In this document: piece by piece, positions 7,250-15,432 of the stretch
Layout of the letters: every line of letters begins with the position of its first letter
Position numbering within the stretch: the stretch's first letter is position 1
From: Chryseobacterium gleum
GTDB taxonomy: Bacteria > Bacteroidota > Bacteroidia > Flavobacteriales_D > Crocinitomicaceae
Direction of reading: 5' to 3'
DNA: 44,464 nucleotides
Assembly: GCA_945902775.1 (NCBI GenBank)
Contig: CAMDMY010000015.1
Location: forward strand, 1-44,464
Notes under the pieces: model-generated
What the model was told of the DNA's origin: nothing
Databases searched by the model: none
What the model saw: the letters and a program-made list of their open reading frames with translations, nothing else
Made by a program: the position numbers and the translations under genes

Positions 7250-9626
7250 TTTTAACTTTTCTCAGTTTATTAATAATATTTATAATAGAAGGATAATCCA
7301 AATGACTTTTAGGTTTTGCAGCAAGTATTTGTTCAAATTCATCATTCGTAAATCCTAATTTCTTGATAACAAAATCTTTATCAGAATCTAATTGCTGAAG
7401 GTCATCATAAGGATTATTTTTAATTAACTCTATCGCTTTTTCTTTCGTTAATTGTCCCGAAACAATCATGGCTGAATAATGAAAAATCCGTTTGTCAACT
7501 TTAAATTTTGCAGGAAGAATATAGCCTTGATAAAAACGAGTGAAAATATTTTCGTAATGTTTATGACCATAATCTCTCCATCCATACTGTTCTGATAATA
7601 TTTTTTTCACATCATCTTTAACGTAGGGTATATAATCTAAAGGATTATAAAATTTAATTTTAGCAATATTTTCATAATAATACGTTTTTGCAAAACCTAT
7701 AGTAGGATACGTTTTTAATTTTCTTTCTCCAAAACGTTTATGAATTGCTTTAAAGTTTATCAAATCCAATTTAAAATGCACTATGTTACTTGGCATCCAA
7801 CCTTCTGTAGCAACTTGATGTCCTGTTAAAATATGTTTTATTTTAAATTTTGCTGCCACTTCATTCAATGATGCTTGTGCAGAAAGTTCATTTGCCCAAT
7901 CTATATCAATAACTGAGGCCCTCATAAAAGCCCTTACTACATCTTGAATTTCATTCCAATCAATTACGACTGTGTATAATTCAAAACCTAATTGATCAAT
8001 TAATGACTTAATATTATCAACTGCTAATTCAGAATTCCACCCAGTATCAATATGAACTAGTAAAGGATTCAATCCCCATTCTTTTACTTTGAGTGCTAAA
8101 TAAGCACTATCAACCCCTCCACTTATTCCTAAAAGACAGTCATATTTATTATTTCCTTTATTATTTTTAATTTCAGTCAATAATTTATCTAAATATCCAT
8201 CTTTTCTCTGATTCTCAATTAATTGATTTTTATTAGAAACTATTGAGCAAATATCACAAACTCCATATTTATCAAGCACAATTTCGGGATGGATTTCACT
8301 ATCTACCAAGCAGTTTTCACATGAAACTTTTGGCGATTTCCCATCTTCAAATCGATAATGTAAGACATCCGATATTTTAGAGAAATTAACCTCTGAATTA
8401 AATGAATTTCTCCAAATTGTTTTTGAATTATCAGAAAATACCTTCTTTTCTTCAAAACTTAATTTTGAAAAATGTTCTATTGCTTCTTTTAATAATTTAA
8501 CATGGTTCCCATTTTCATGTTCTAATAAAAAACCATTAAAATGATTTTTTAAAATTTCTGGAATTCCTCCTACATTAAATGCAATTGCAGGAATAGCAGC
8601 TGAAAAAGCCTCCATCAATGAAACAGGTATTCCCTCTGCTTTACTACAATTTACAATTAAATCAAACTCTTCCTTTTCTAAAGCTTCAAAAACTTCTTCT
8701 TTAGGAAGTTTCCCTCTAAAATCAAAAGATATATTTTGTTTTTCATTAAATAATAATTTGGTCCTTTTCAAAAATTCTGTCTCAAATTTTTTAAAGCCAT
8801 ATCCTATATGAACCCATTGAATAGAAATATTATCTATTAAAACGAGAGCATCCACCAATCTATCCATCGATTTAACTTGATTGATGTGAGATATAGTAAT
8901 TATTTTTAGGGTCTTATCCGAATTTTCTTTTTTTAAATAACATGGATTAATACTTAAATCTTTAACTCCTAAATGCGATTCTATTACTTTATTTTTTGAG
9001 ATAGTAAACTTATTTTCCAAAATGTACTTTCTCCCATCATTTGAAATAGGTAAAACTTTGAAAGATTCATTGAAAATCTTCTCTCTAAATGGTAAAAATC
9101 TCAAATTATGTCGCTCAAAATACAGATCCCATCCATGTAATCTTGTAACAAATTGTAATTTATTCTTTTTACTTATATTAGACAATGAAATACAATTAGT
9201 ATCACACCAATAGGAATAAAATACAGTCGAATCAATATTAATTTTTTCATCAAGAATTATTTTCTTAATTACACCTTCATTTCTAACTCCTTCAATCCAA
9301 TAGGAATATATTAATTTAAAAAGTGAAATACTAAATTTCTTTTTATGTTTAAAAATTGCTAAGAAAATTTCATAAATTGGAGTAAATGAAAAAAGCCACT
9401 TTAAATTAGCATATTTTTCACCTTTTTTTATAAATAAAACATGAGAATTTTCAGGAACATAGAACTCAAATGGAACATTTTTTAATTTCCTCTCTTCTTC
9501 AATGAAATTTATTAAATAAATTTTATCAAATTTTTTAGAAATCACCTTCAACTCCTCTTCTAAAAAAGGTTCGCCTGGACCATAAGGATAGTCTGAAACA
9601 AAAATAACAAGAGTTGAAACATTCAT
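7227..9626 (-). CDS. Fusion: GT4 glycosyltransferase + N-acetyl-sugar amidotransferase (WbpG/PseA-like)
   Basis: A 799-aa continuous frame with two apparently complete enzymes. Residues 1 to about 425 are a GT4 transferase: YPYGPGEPFLEEEL (13-26), a TRLHGWD segment (161-167) and the E-x7-E region SKAEGIPVSLMEA (328-340, E331 and E339). Residues from about 432 to the end are an ATP-PP-loop amidotransferase: a four-Cys site C436/C439 and C457/C460, PP-loop SGGVDS (502-507) and TGHQVATEGW (601-610). WbpG, PseA and relatives use ammonia from a HisH/HisF-like pair to convert an N-acetyl group to an acetamidino group. Those partners are encoded divergently at 9815 and 10423. I know amidotransferases of this type as separate proteins, so fusion to a glycosyltransferase is notable. 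The join is at the natural start of the amidotransferase, suggesting a clean fusion rather than a sequencing error. Confidence 0.9.
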   Translation of the reverse strand: MNVSTLVIFVSDYPYGPGEPFLEEELKVISKKFDKIYLINFIEEERKLKNVPFEFYVPENSHVLFIKKGEKYANLKWLFSFTPIYEIFLAIFKHKKKFSISLFKLIYSYWIEGVRNEGVIKKIILDEKINIDSTVFYSYWCDTNCISLSNISKKNKLQFVTRLHGWDLYFERHNLRFLPFREKIFNESFKVLPISNDGRKYILENKFTISKNKVIESHLGVKDLSINPCYLKKENSDKTLKIITISHINQVKSMDRLVDALVLIDNISIQWVHIGYGFKKFETEFLKRTKLLFNEKQNISFDFRGKLPKEEVFEALEKEEFDLIVNCSKAEGIPVSLMEAFSAAIPAIAFNVGGIPEILKNHFNGFLLEHENGNHVKLLKEAIEHFSKLSFEEKKVFSDNSKTIWRNSFNSEVNFSKISDVLHYRFEDGKSPKVSCENCLVDSEIHPEIVLDKYGVCDICSIVSNKNQLIENQRKDGYLDKLLTEIKNNKGNNKYDCLLGISGGVDSAYLALKVKEWGLNPLLVHIDTGWNSELAVDNIKSLIDQLGFELYTVVIDWNEIQDVVRAFMRASVIDIDWANELSAQASLNEVAAKFKIKHILTGHQVATEGWMPSNIVHFKLDLINFKAIHKRFGERKLKTYPTIGFAKTYYYENIAKIKFYNPLDYIPYVKDDVKKILSEQYGWRDYGHKHYENIFTRFYQGYILPAKFKVDKRIFHYSAMIVSGQLTKEKAIELIKNNPYDDLQQLDSDKDFVIKKLGFTNDEFEQILAAKPKSHLDYPSIINIINKLRKVKNVIQNNR

Positions 9627-9692
9627 TTTATTAATCGATTTTTTAACATTTCATTTTCGCTAAATTAATCCTTTTAAGCGATAAATCAAGAT

Positions 9693-9706
9693 TTTCGAAC
9701 TCGAAA
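9693..9706. promoter_or_regulatory. Palindrome in the divergent intergenic (candidate operator)
   Basis: TTTCGA-AC-TCGAAA is a perfect 6-bp inverted repeat with a 2-bp centre, 67 bp upstream of the fusion gene start and 109 bp upstream of hisH. With such a short centre it is more likely a protein-binding site than an RNA hairpin. No regulator is encoded in the window, so function is inferred only from symmetry and position. Confidence 0.35.
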
Positions 9707-9752
9707 CAAGCTAATTTATCATACATACATCGGTTTTATTTCAAAAAAAACG

Positions 9753-9781
9753 CATTTTGTTACAAAATGGCGATTAATCGC
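9753..9781. promoter_or_regulatory. Two abutting perfect palindromes upstream of the hisH promoter
   Basis: Positions 9753-9769 read CATTTTGT-T-ACAAAATG, a perfect 8-bp inverted repeat around one base. Positions 9770-9781 read GCGATTAATCGC, a perfect 12-bp palindrome. They touch each other and end exactly where the -33 box of the hisH promoter begins (9782). This is a plausible activator or repressor site controlling hisH and possibly the divergent fusion gene. No factor is identified. Confidence 0.45.
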
Positions 9782-9810
9782 TTTGATTTATCTATAAATT
9801 CGTATTTTTG
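9782..9810 (+). promoter_or_regulatory. Bacteroidota-type promoter for hisH (TTTG ... TAnnTTTG)
   Basis: A TTTG box at 9782-9785 and TATTTTTG at 9803-9810 match the known Bacteroidota sigma-ABfr -33/-7 consensus with 17 nt between them. The start codon of hisH is at 9815, only 4 nt past the -7 box, so the transcript would begin at or next to the ATG and be leaderless or nearly so. The match is in the right place and strand; usage is inferred. Confidence 0.55.
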
Positions 9811-9814
9811 ATAC

Positions 9815-10429
9815 ATGATTGTTATTGTTGATTATAAAATGGGGAATTTAGGTTCCGTTTCGAACATTATAAAAAAAATTGGTCACACTTCGATAATTTC
9901 GTCTGATATTGCAACAATTGCTAATGCTTCTAAAATTATTCTACCAGGTGTTGGATCTTTTGAAAAAGCAATGAACAATTTAAATGAATTAGGTTTAATT
10001 GATATTCTTAATGAAAAAGTTGTTCAGCAACAAACACCCACTTTAGGAATTTGTTTAGGCATGCAATTAATGACCAATTTTAGTGAAGAAGGAAATGTCA
10101 AAGGATTAGGTTGGGTAAATGCTAAAACTGTTAAGTTTGAATTATCCAATTTCCCAGAGTTAAAGATTCCACACATGGGTTGGAATGAAGTTAATTTCCC
10201 TCAAAATCATTTTTTATGCGAAAACTATCATGAAAAACCTCGTTTTTACTTCGTTCACAGTTATCATGTTGAATGTGAAAATGAGGAAAATAAATTAATG
10301 ACAACAAAACATGGAATAGAATTCACTTCTGCCATTGTTAAAGGCAATATTACTGGCGTTCAGTTTCATCCTGAAAAAAGTCACAAATTTGGAATGACCC
10401 TTTTTAAAAATTTTATTGAAAGATGTTAA
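9815..10429 (+). CDS. hisH: HisH-type glutamine amidotransferase of the acetamidino-sugar pathway
   Basis: A 204-aa class I glutaminase. The triad is visible: C80 in GICLGMQ, H185 and E187 in GVQFHPE. The oxyanion-loop segment LPGVGSF is at 43-49. The start MIVIVDYKMGNL fits the usual HisH N-terminus, which fixes the ATG at 9815. The protein hydrolyses glutamine to release ammonia into its HisF partner. It overlaps the HisF2-type gene by 7 nt and faces the amidotransferase fusion across a short divergent promoter region, with no other his genes around. I therefore assign it to sugar amidination rather than histidine synthesis; the symbol denotes the family only. Confidence 0.9.
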   Translation: MIVIVDYKMGNLGSVSNIIKKIGHTSIISSDIATIANASKIILPGVGSFEKAMNNLNELGLIDILNEKVVQQQTPTLGICLGMQLMTNFSEEGNVKGLGWVNAKTVKFELSNFPELKIPHMGWNEVNFPQNHFLCENYHEKPRFYFVHSYHVECENEENKLMTTKHGIEFTSAIVKGNITGVQFHPEKSHKFGMTLFKNFIERC

Positions 10430-11181
10430 GAACTAGAGTCATCCCTTGTTTGTTACTCAATAATAATGGATTGGTAAAAACCATTAAATTTAAAAACCCA
10501 TCTTATGTTGGCGACCCTATAAATGCTGTCAAAATTTTTAATGATAAGGAAGTAGATGAATTAGTTTTTCTAGATATTACTGCCTCCACAGAGAAAAAAG
10601 GTCCTAATTTTAAATTATTATCTGAAATATCTACCGAATGTTTTATGCCGTTGGGCTATGGAGGAGGAATCAGTACACTTCAAGAAATTGAGCAACTTTT
10701 TAATTTAGGAATAGAAAAAGTTATTTTAAATTCAAATGCCTTTTCAAAACCTGAACTATTAAAACAAGCAATCACTATTTTTGGAAGTCAAAGTATTGTT
10801 GCATCCATGGATGTACGTAAAAACTGGTTAACAAAAAAGCAAACTGTTTATACCCTAGGCGGTCAATACAATACAAAAATAAATCCATTGGAATATGCTA
10901 AACAAATGGAAGATATTGGTGTTGGAGAATTAATAGTAAACTCAATCGATCAAGATGGAACAATGGATGGATATGATTACGGACTTATTAAAAACATATC
11001 TGAATCTGTTAAAATCCCAATTGTAGCTCTAGGAGGAGCAGGTTCTATAGAAGATTTGCAAAAAGCGAAAGCTTCGGGAGCTTCGGCATTAAGTGCGGGA
11101 AGTTTATTTATCTATCAAAAACCACATAGAGCTGTTTTGATAACTTATCCTTCAAAAGAAGAATTTGAAACTTTAATCTAA
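10423..11181 (+). CDS. hisF: HisF2/AglZ-type acetamidino modification protein (HisF homologue)
   Basis: A 252-aa (beta/alpha)8-barrel protein. HisF of histidine synthesis begins IPCLDV with catalytic Asp11; here the segment is IPCLLLNNNG, so residue 11 is Leu, while the second catalytic Asp, D130 (ASMDV), is kept. GLVKT, YVGDPINAV and the GYGGG phosphate loop (78-82) match the HisF2 group from O-antigen loci. Loss of Asp11 argues against imidazole glycerol phosphate synthase activity and for a role as ammonia channel to the amidotransferase. Its ATG lies 7 nt before the hisH stop codon ends, so the two are probably co-translated. Confidence 0.9.
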   Translation: MLRTRVIPCLLLNNNGLVKTIKFKNPSYVGDPINAVKIFNDKEVDELVFLDITASTEKKGPNFKLLSEISTECFMPLGYGGGISTLQEIEQLFNLGIEKVILNSNAFSKPELLKQAITIFGSQSIVASMDVRKNWLTKKQTVYTLGGQYNTKINPLEYAKQMEDIGVGELIVNSIDQDGTMDGYDYGLIKNISESVKIPIVALGGAGSIEDLQKAKASGASALSAGSLFIYQKPHRAVLITYPSKEEFETLI

Positions 11182-11193
11182 TACAACTACTCA

Positions 11194-12453
11194 ATGTTAA
11201 AAGCACTAAAAAAGTTTCAAATTAATGAACAGAATACTCAAAGTTTTTTGCTACTACTTTTTTTTACATTCATCACCTATAATTTATTTCATTCTATCAT
11301 CTTTTTTGAAGCTTTAAAATTCAGAATTGATAATTCAGATGGTTATGCACTTGGAGACTGGTTGATAAATTTTGAAGATGGAGGTTTCAAACGTCGTGGT
11401 CTTGGAGGGTCATTCTTTCTCTGGGTATCAAGATTGACAAACGTTTATGTAGGTAATTTAGTGTATTATTTTATCCTTTTCTTTTACTTTCTATTCTTTG
11501 GATTAACTTGGTTTTATCTAAAAAGTAAAAAAATCAGTTTACAGTTCTGGGCAATTCTTTTAACACCTAGTTGCTTTTTATTTTTTGTTAATGATCAATA
11601 TGCTTTTGGAAGAAAAGAAATTCTTTTATTTACGATTGGTATTTTATACCTCGTACTTTCACAAAAAAATAAGATTAGAGAATGGAAGTATTCAATTCTT
11701 ATTGCTACTTTGATATTTGTATTTTCATTTTTTCACGAATTAATCTTTTTTTACCTGCCTTATTTTGTGATAATAGCTTATATACATTCCAAACAAAATA
11801 ATCTTCAACTTCCAATCAAACAATTAGGACTGATAGTAATGTCCTCTTTTATACCAACTGTACTTATATTTTTCCTTGGAGGAGATATTAATCAAGGACA
11901 AACATGGTCTGTTTTAAAAGAATATGGCGTAAAAGAATCCATTATGGAAGGTATTATGTCATGGCCTAAAGAAGGGTTTAGTGGTGATAAACAGAATGCT
12001 TTAAAATTTGCAAGAGAACATAATTATAAAACGTATTTAATCTCTTTTTTAATTACGTACATCCCTATTTTATTGTTTGTAATAAAATCCAAAACAACAT
12101 TATTGACACTTAAAAATTTCTTTCTAATAAGTTTAGCCGCTTTATTATTTTCGTGGCCAATTTTCTTTTTAACAATCGATTGGGGTAGATGGTTAAATAT
12201 ACATTTCATTTTTATAATTTTAACTTTTTCGTTGTTTCTTCCTTATTTCAATTCAGAAAATAATCGTATTTACAGTTTAAAAAAGAAACCTATATTGAAT
12301 TTAAAATCTGTATTACCTAGAACATTACTTTTAATATTTATGATCCTCAACTTGTTTTCATGGAGAATGAAACATGTAGATAAAGGTTTTTTAATAGAAA
12401 GAAATAATACTTATTTAACTGTAAGAAAAATACTATTAAGCTTTAAAAATTAA
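11194..12453 (+). CDS. Polytopic membrane protein, possible polymerase or GT-C transferase
   Basis: A 419-aa protein with about ten hydrophobic segments. After the first membrane segment comes a polar motif, GDWLINFEDGGFKRRGLGG (54-72), whose GFKRRGLGG core I have seen in otherwise uncharacterised membrane proteins of polysaccharide loci. A long extramembrane loop lies around residues 230-275. Size and topology would suit an O-antigen polymerase (Wzy) or a GT-C type transferase, but no defining motif settles this. It begins 12 bp after hisF2 and ends 2 bp before the epimerase start, so it belongs to the rightward operon. Function not assigned. Confidence 0.72.
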   Translation: MLKALKKFQINEQNTQSFLLLLFFTFITYNLFHSIIFFEALKFRIDNSDGYALGDWLINFEDGGFKRRGLGGSFFLWVSRLTNVYVGNLVYYFILFFYFLFFGLTWFYLKSKKISLQFWAILLTPSCFLFFVNDQYAFGRKEILLFTIGILYLVLSQKNKIREWKYSILIATLIFVFSFFHELIFFYLPYFVIIAYIHSKQNNLQLPIKQLGLIVMSSFIPTVLIFFLGGDINQGQTWSVLKEYGVKESIMEGIMSWPKEGFSGDKQNALKFAREHNYKTYLISFLITYIPILLFVIKSKTTLLTLKNFFLISLAALLFSWPIFFLTIDWGRWLNIHFIFIILTFSLFLPYFNSENNRIYSLKKKPILNLKSVLPRTLLLIFMILNLFSWRMKHVDKGFLIERNNTYLTVRKILLSFKN

Positions 12454-12455
12454 TT

Positions 12456-13523
12456 ATGACAGAAACCATTTTAATAACCGGAGGTTGTGGATTTGTAGGT
12501 TCAAATCTTGCTATAAAATTAAAAACGAACTTCCCAAAAATCAAAATAATTGCTTTTGACAATTTAAAAAGAAGAGGGTCTGAATTAAACATTCCAAGGT
12601 TAAAAGAATTAGGAATTGAATTTATCCATGGAGATATCAGAAACAAGGAAGATTTCAATGAGATTGGTGAAATTAGTTGTTTAATAGAAGCTGCTGCAGA
12701 GCCATCTGTTTTATCGGGGATTAATTCAACGCCCGATTATGTTTTGAATACAAATTTATTAGGTACGATCAATTGTTTAAATTTCGCAAGTAAAAACGAT
12801 GCGAAATTCATTTTCTTGTCAACTAGTAGAATTTATCCTATTGCCAATTTAAATAAAATCAATTATACTGAAGGGGCAACACGTTTAGAAATAGATAAAA
12901 ATCAAACATTAGCTGGTATTACTCCAAAAGGAATAAACGAAGATTTTTCTCTCTCGGGTGCACGATCTTTTTATGGAACAAGTAAACTTTCATCTGAATT
13001 ATTAATTCAAGAATATATCGAGTACTACAATCTAAAAGCTGTTATCAACCGATGTGGAGTTTTAACTGGACCTTGGCAAATGGGAAAAATTGATCAAGGC
13101 GTTGTGGTTCTTTGGCTTGCAAAACATTTTTGGAAAAAAGAATTAAGTTATATCGGTTTTGGAGGTGAAGGAAAACAGTTAAGAGATATTTTACACATCA
13201 ATGATTTGTATAACCTTGTCGTAATGCAAATTCAAGATATTTCAAAATTCAATAATGAAATTTTTAATGTTGGAGGAGGAAATGATGTGAGTGTTTCATT
13301 AAATGAATTGACAAATTATTGTCAAGAAATTACTGGAAATACAATAAAAATGAATAAAATTGTAGAAAATAGAACGGCTGATATTCCAATTTACATTTCT
13401 GACAATTCAAAAATAGAAGAAATTTCAGGTTGGAAACCGCTGATTTATCCAAAAGAAGTATTGACAGATATTTTTGATTGGTTAAAAAACAACGAAGCAA
13501 AAGTTAAAGAAATTTTAAGTTAA
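12456..13523 (+). CDS. NAD-dependent sugar epimerase/dehydratase (extended SDR, CDP-paratose 2-epimerase-like)
   Basis: A 355-aa extended SDR. The nucleotide-binding motif GGCGFVG is at 9-15, and the catalytic Tyr-x3-Lys is Y173/K177 in YGTSKLSSE. The segments FDNLKRRGSELNIPRLK (34-50), FIHGDIRN (56-63), DQGVVVLWLAKHFW and GEGKQLRDILHINDL resemble CDP-paratose 2-epimerase (RfbE/TyvE) more than GalE. No 3,6-dideoxyhexose pathway genes are in the window, so the substrate may be another nucleotide sugar. It lies in the rightward operon with 2- and 3-bp gaps to its neighbours and likely supplies a donor for the next gene. Confidence 0.85.
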   Translation: MTETILITGGCGFVGSNLAIKLKTNFPKIKIIAFDNLKRRGSELNIPRLKELGIEFIHGDIRNKEDFNEIGEISCLIEAAAEPSVLSGINSTPDYVLNTNLLGTINCLNFASKNDAKFIFLSTSRIYPIANLNKINYTEGATRLEIDKNQTLAGITPKGINEDFSLSGARSFYGTSKLSSELLIQEYIEYYNLKAVINRCGVLTGPWQMGKIDQGVVVLWLAKHFWKKELSYIGFGGEGKQLRDILHINDLYNLVVMQIQDISKFNNEIFNVGGGNDVSVSLNELTNYCQEITGNTIKMNKIVENRTADIPIYISDNSKIEEISGWKPLIYPKEVLTDIFDWLKNNEAKVKEILS

Positions 13524-13526
13524 ATT

Positions 13527-14261
13527 ATGGTATTAAGCGTTGTCATTCCGGCATATAACGAAGAAGAATCAATCACCGAAACTATTGATTTAGTGATTAC
13601 TACATTATTAGAAAACAAGATTGATCATGAGGTTTTAGTCGTGAATGATAATTCTAAAGACGGTACAGAACAAGTTCTTCAAACTTTATCTGAAAAATAT
13701 TCAACTTTAAAATATGTTACTAATCTAGGTCCTAATGGATTTGGTTTTGCTATTCGTTATGGACTTGAAAGATTTTCAGGTGATTGCGTTGCTATTATGA
13801 TGGCTGATTTGTCAGACGACCCTAAAGATTTGGTTCGATTCTACAACGAAATGATTGAAAAAAATGTAGATTGTGTTTTTGGTACTAGATGGAGCAAAGG
13901 TGGTAAAGTTTACGACTATCCATTTGTCAAAAAGATAATTAACCGAATTGCTAATCGAATCATTCGTATTGTCATGAACATTAAATATAATGACACTACA
14001 AATGCTTTCAAAATCTATAAAAAAGAAGTAATTGCTGGTTTACAACCCATATTATCACCTCATTTTAATTTAACTATTGAATTACCTCTTAAAGCAATTA
14101 TTCGAGGGTATTCTTATTCTATCATTCCAAATTCATGGACAAATAGAAAATTTGGGGTTTCAAAACTGAATATCAATGAGATGGGAAGTCGTTATTTCTT
14201 TATTTTAATGTACTGTTTTATTGAGAAATTTTTCTCAAAAGGAGATTTTAAAAAGAAATAA
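13527..14261 (+). CDS. GT2 glycosyltransferase, polyprenyl-phosphate sugar synthase (DPM1-like)
   Basis: A 244-aa GT-A protein. It starts with VVIPAYNEEESI (5-16), has NDNSKDGT (40-47) and the metal/donor motif ADLSDDP (93-99), and later TNAFKIYKKE, all characteristic of the dolichol/undecaprenyl-phosphate mannose or glucose synthase group. Such enzymes load one sugar onto polyprenyl phosphate at the inner face for use by membrane GT-C enzymes outside. The C-terminal YFFILMYCFIEKFF is hydrophobic, but there is no clear pair of membrane helices as in GtrB. The following gene is a polytopic membrane protein that could use its product (inference). Confidence 0.87.
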   Translation: MVLSVVIPAYNEEESITETIDLVITTLLENKIDHEVLVVNDNSKDGTEQVLQTLSEKYSTLKYVTNLGPNGFGFAIRYGLERFSGDCVAIMMADLSDDPKDLVRFYNEMIEKNVDCVFGTRWSKGGKVYDYPFVKKIINRIANRIIRIVMNIKYNDTTNAFKIYKKEVIAGLQPILSPHFNLTIELPLKAIIRGYSYSIIPNSWTNRKFGVSKLNINEMGSRYFFILMYCFIEKFFSKGDFKKK

Positions 14262-14264
14262 AAC

Positions 14265-15407
14265 ATGATTTCCACATACATTCAATCCATTTTTCAGTAT
14301 TCAATTTCGCTAAGTGAAAAATTCACAGCAAATAGATATTGGATGATTTGGATGTCACTTTTTTGTTCGTTACTCGTAATACTATTTAGCTATCCTAATT
14401 ATAATTGTGTTTACAATGACCCTTATATTGTTGAGTCATGGAATGCAATCATGACTCAGGTAAAGCATCCATTCCAACAACATGAATATATTGATGTCAG
14501 TCATCAATCAAAATTAGCCTTTCGTTTGAGTATTCCTTTGATTGCTCACCTTCTGCATCTTTCTGTATTTGGGATTATTTGTTTACAATATATATTTGGA
14601 ATTCTTCTTTTCTACATTTCTTCAAAAGTTATAAAAGAAATTACAAAAGACAATTTCATCACTTTCATCATCACTTTATCACTCGCATTTATCTATTCAG
14701 GAAAAGTTTCATTTTTAGAACTAAGAGGTGCTTTTGATGGATTTGCTTTGTTTTTTCTATTATTAGCTCTCTATAAAAAAAATGTTTTCTTAATCGCTTC
14801 TAGTGTATTAATAACCTCATTAACAGATGAAAGAGGTTTAATTGCTTGTTCTTTTGTTTTTATTTACTGGTATATTCATGAATCAAATAGTACTCGTAAA
14901 TTTTTCACTAAACAAACTGTTTCAGTTATTTTAGGAGGTGCAATCTATATACTAACACGACTTTCTCTAGCTCATTTCTTTGGGCTAAAAACACAATCTG
15001 CAGGAATTGGATTACAAGTATTAGCATCCAACCTTAATCTAATCCCACTTGGAATTTGGCATGGTTTAGAAGGTTTTTGGATTTTCTTAATCATTGCAAT
15101 TATAACTTTACTTTTCAAAAAAGAGAAATTAACTCTTTTCTTGTTTATTTCTGCTACTTTTTGCGTTATTCTTGCAAGTTGTTTAGTCTCTGATGTGACC
15201 AGAAGTGCCGCCTTTTTATTTCCAGCCATTTTTGTTGCTTTAAAAATTATGATAGATAACGACAGTATCCTTTTCACTAGAAAAACAGCACTATTAACAC
15301 TATTATGCTGCTTCATCTATCCAGCTTATTTCAGTGGTGGAGGATATCGAATTGAATGGACTTATCCTTTCCCTGTCCGTTTCATTTTTAATTATTTTGC
15401 ATCTTAA
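14265..15407 (+). CDS. Polytopic membrane protein of unknown function (possible GT-C)
   Basis: A 380-aa protein with roughly nine or ten hydrophobic segments. After the first segment lies a polar loop (residues 48-85, with NDPYIVESWN and a HQSKLAFRLSIP segment). A loop with TDERGL around residue 186 contains conserved-looking acidic and basic residues of the sort GT-C transferases place at the membrane surface. I do not recognise a defined family. Its position 3 bp after a DPM1-like synthase suggests it may transfer that lipid-linked sugar, or else act as a polymerase or flippase. Confidence 0.68.
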   Translation: MISTYIQSIFQYSISLSEKFTANRYWMIWMSLFCSLLVILFSYPNYNCVYNDPYIVESWNAIMTQVKHPFQQHEYIDVSHQSKLAFRLSIPLIAHLLHLSVFGIICLQYIFGILLFYISSKVIKEITKDNFITFIITLSLAFIYSGKVSFLELRGAFDGFALFFLLLALYKKNVFLIASSVLITSLTDERGLIACSFVFIYWYIHESNSTRKFFTKQTVSVILGGAIYILTRLSLAHFFGLKTQSAGIGLQVLASNLNLIPLGIWHGLEGFWIFLIIAIITLLFKKEKLTLFLFISATFCVILASCLVSDVTRSAAFLFPAIFVALKIMIDNDSILFTRKTALLTLLCCFIYPAYFSGGGYRIEWTYPFPVRFIFNYFAS

Positions 15408-15432
15408 TTAGCAATTATTTTATCCTTAAAAA

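Noticed and set aside
9815-11181. Histidine biosynthesis hisH-hisF
   Set aside because: No other his genes nearby, catalytic Asp11 of HisF is replaced by Leu, and the partner amidotransferase domain is encoded next door.
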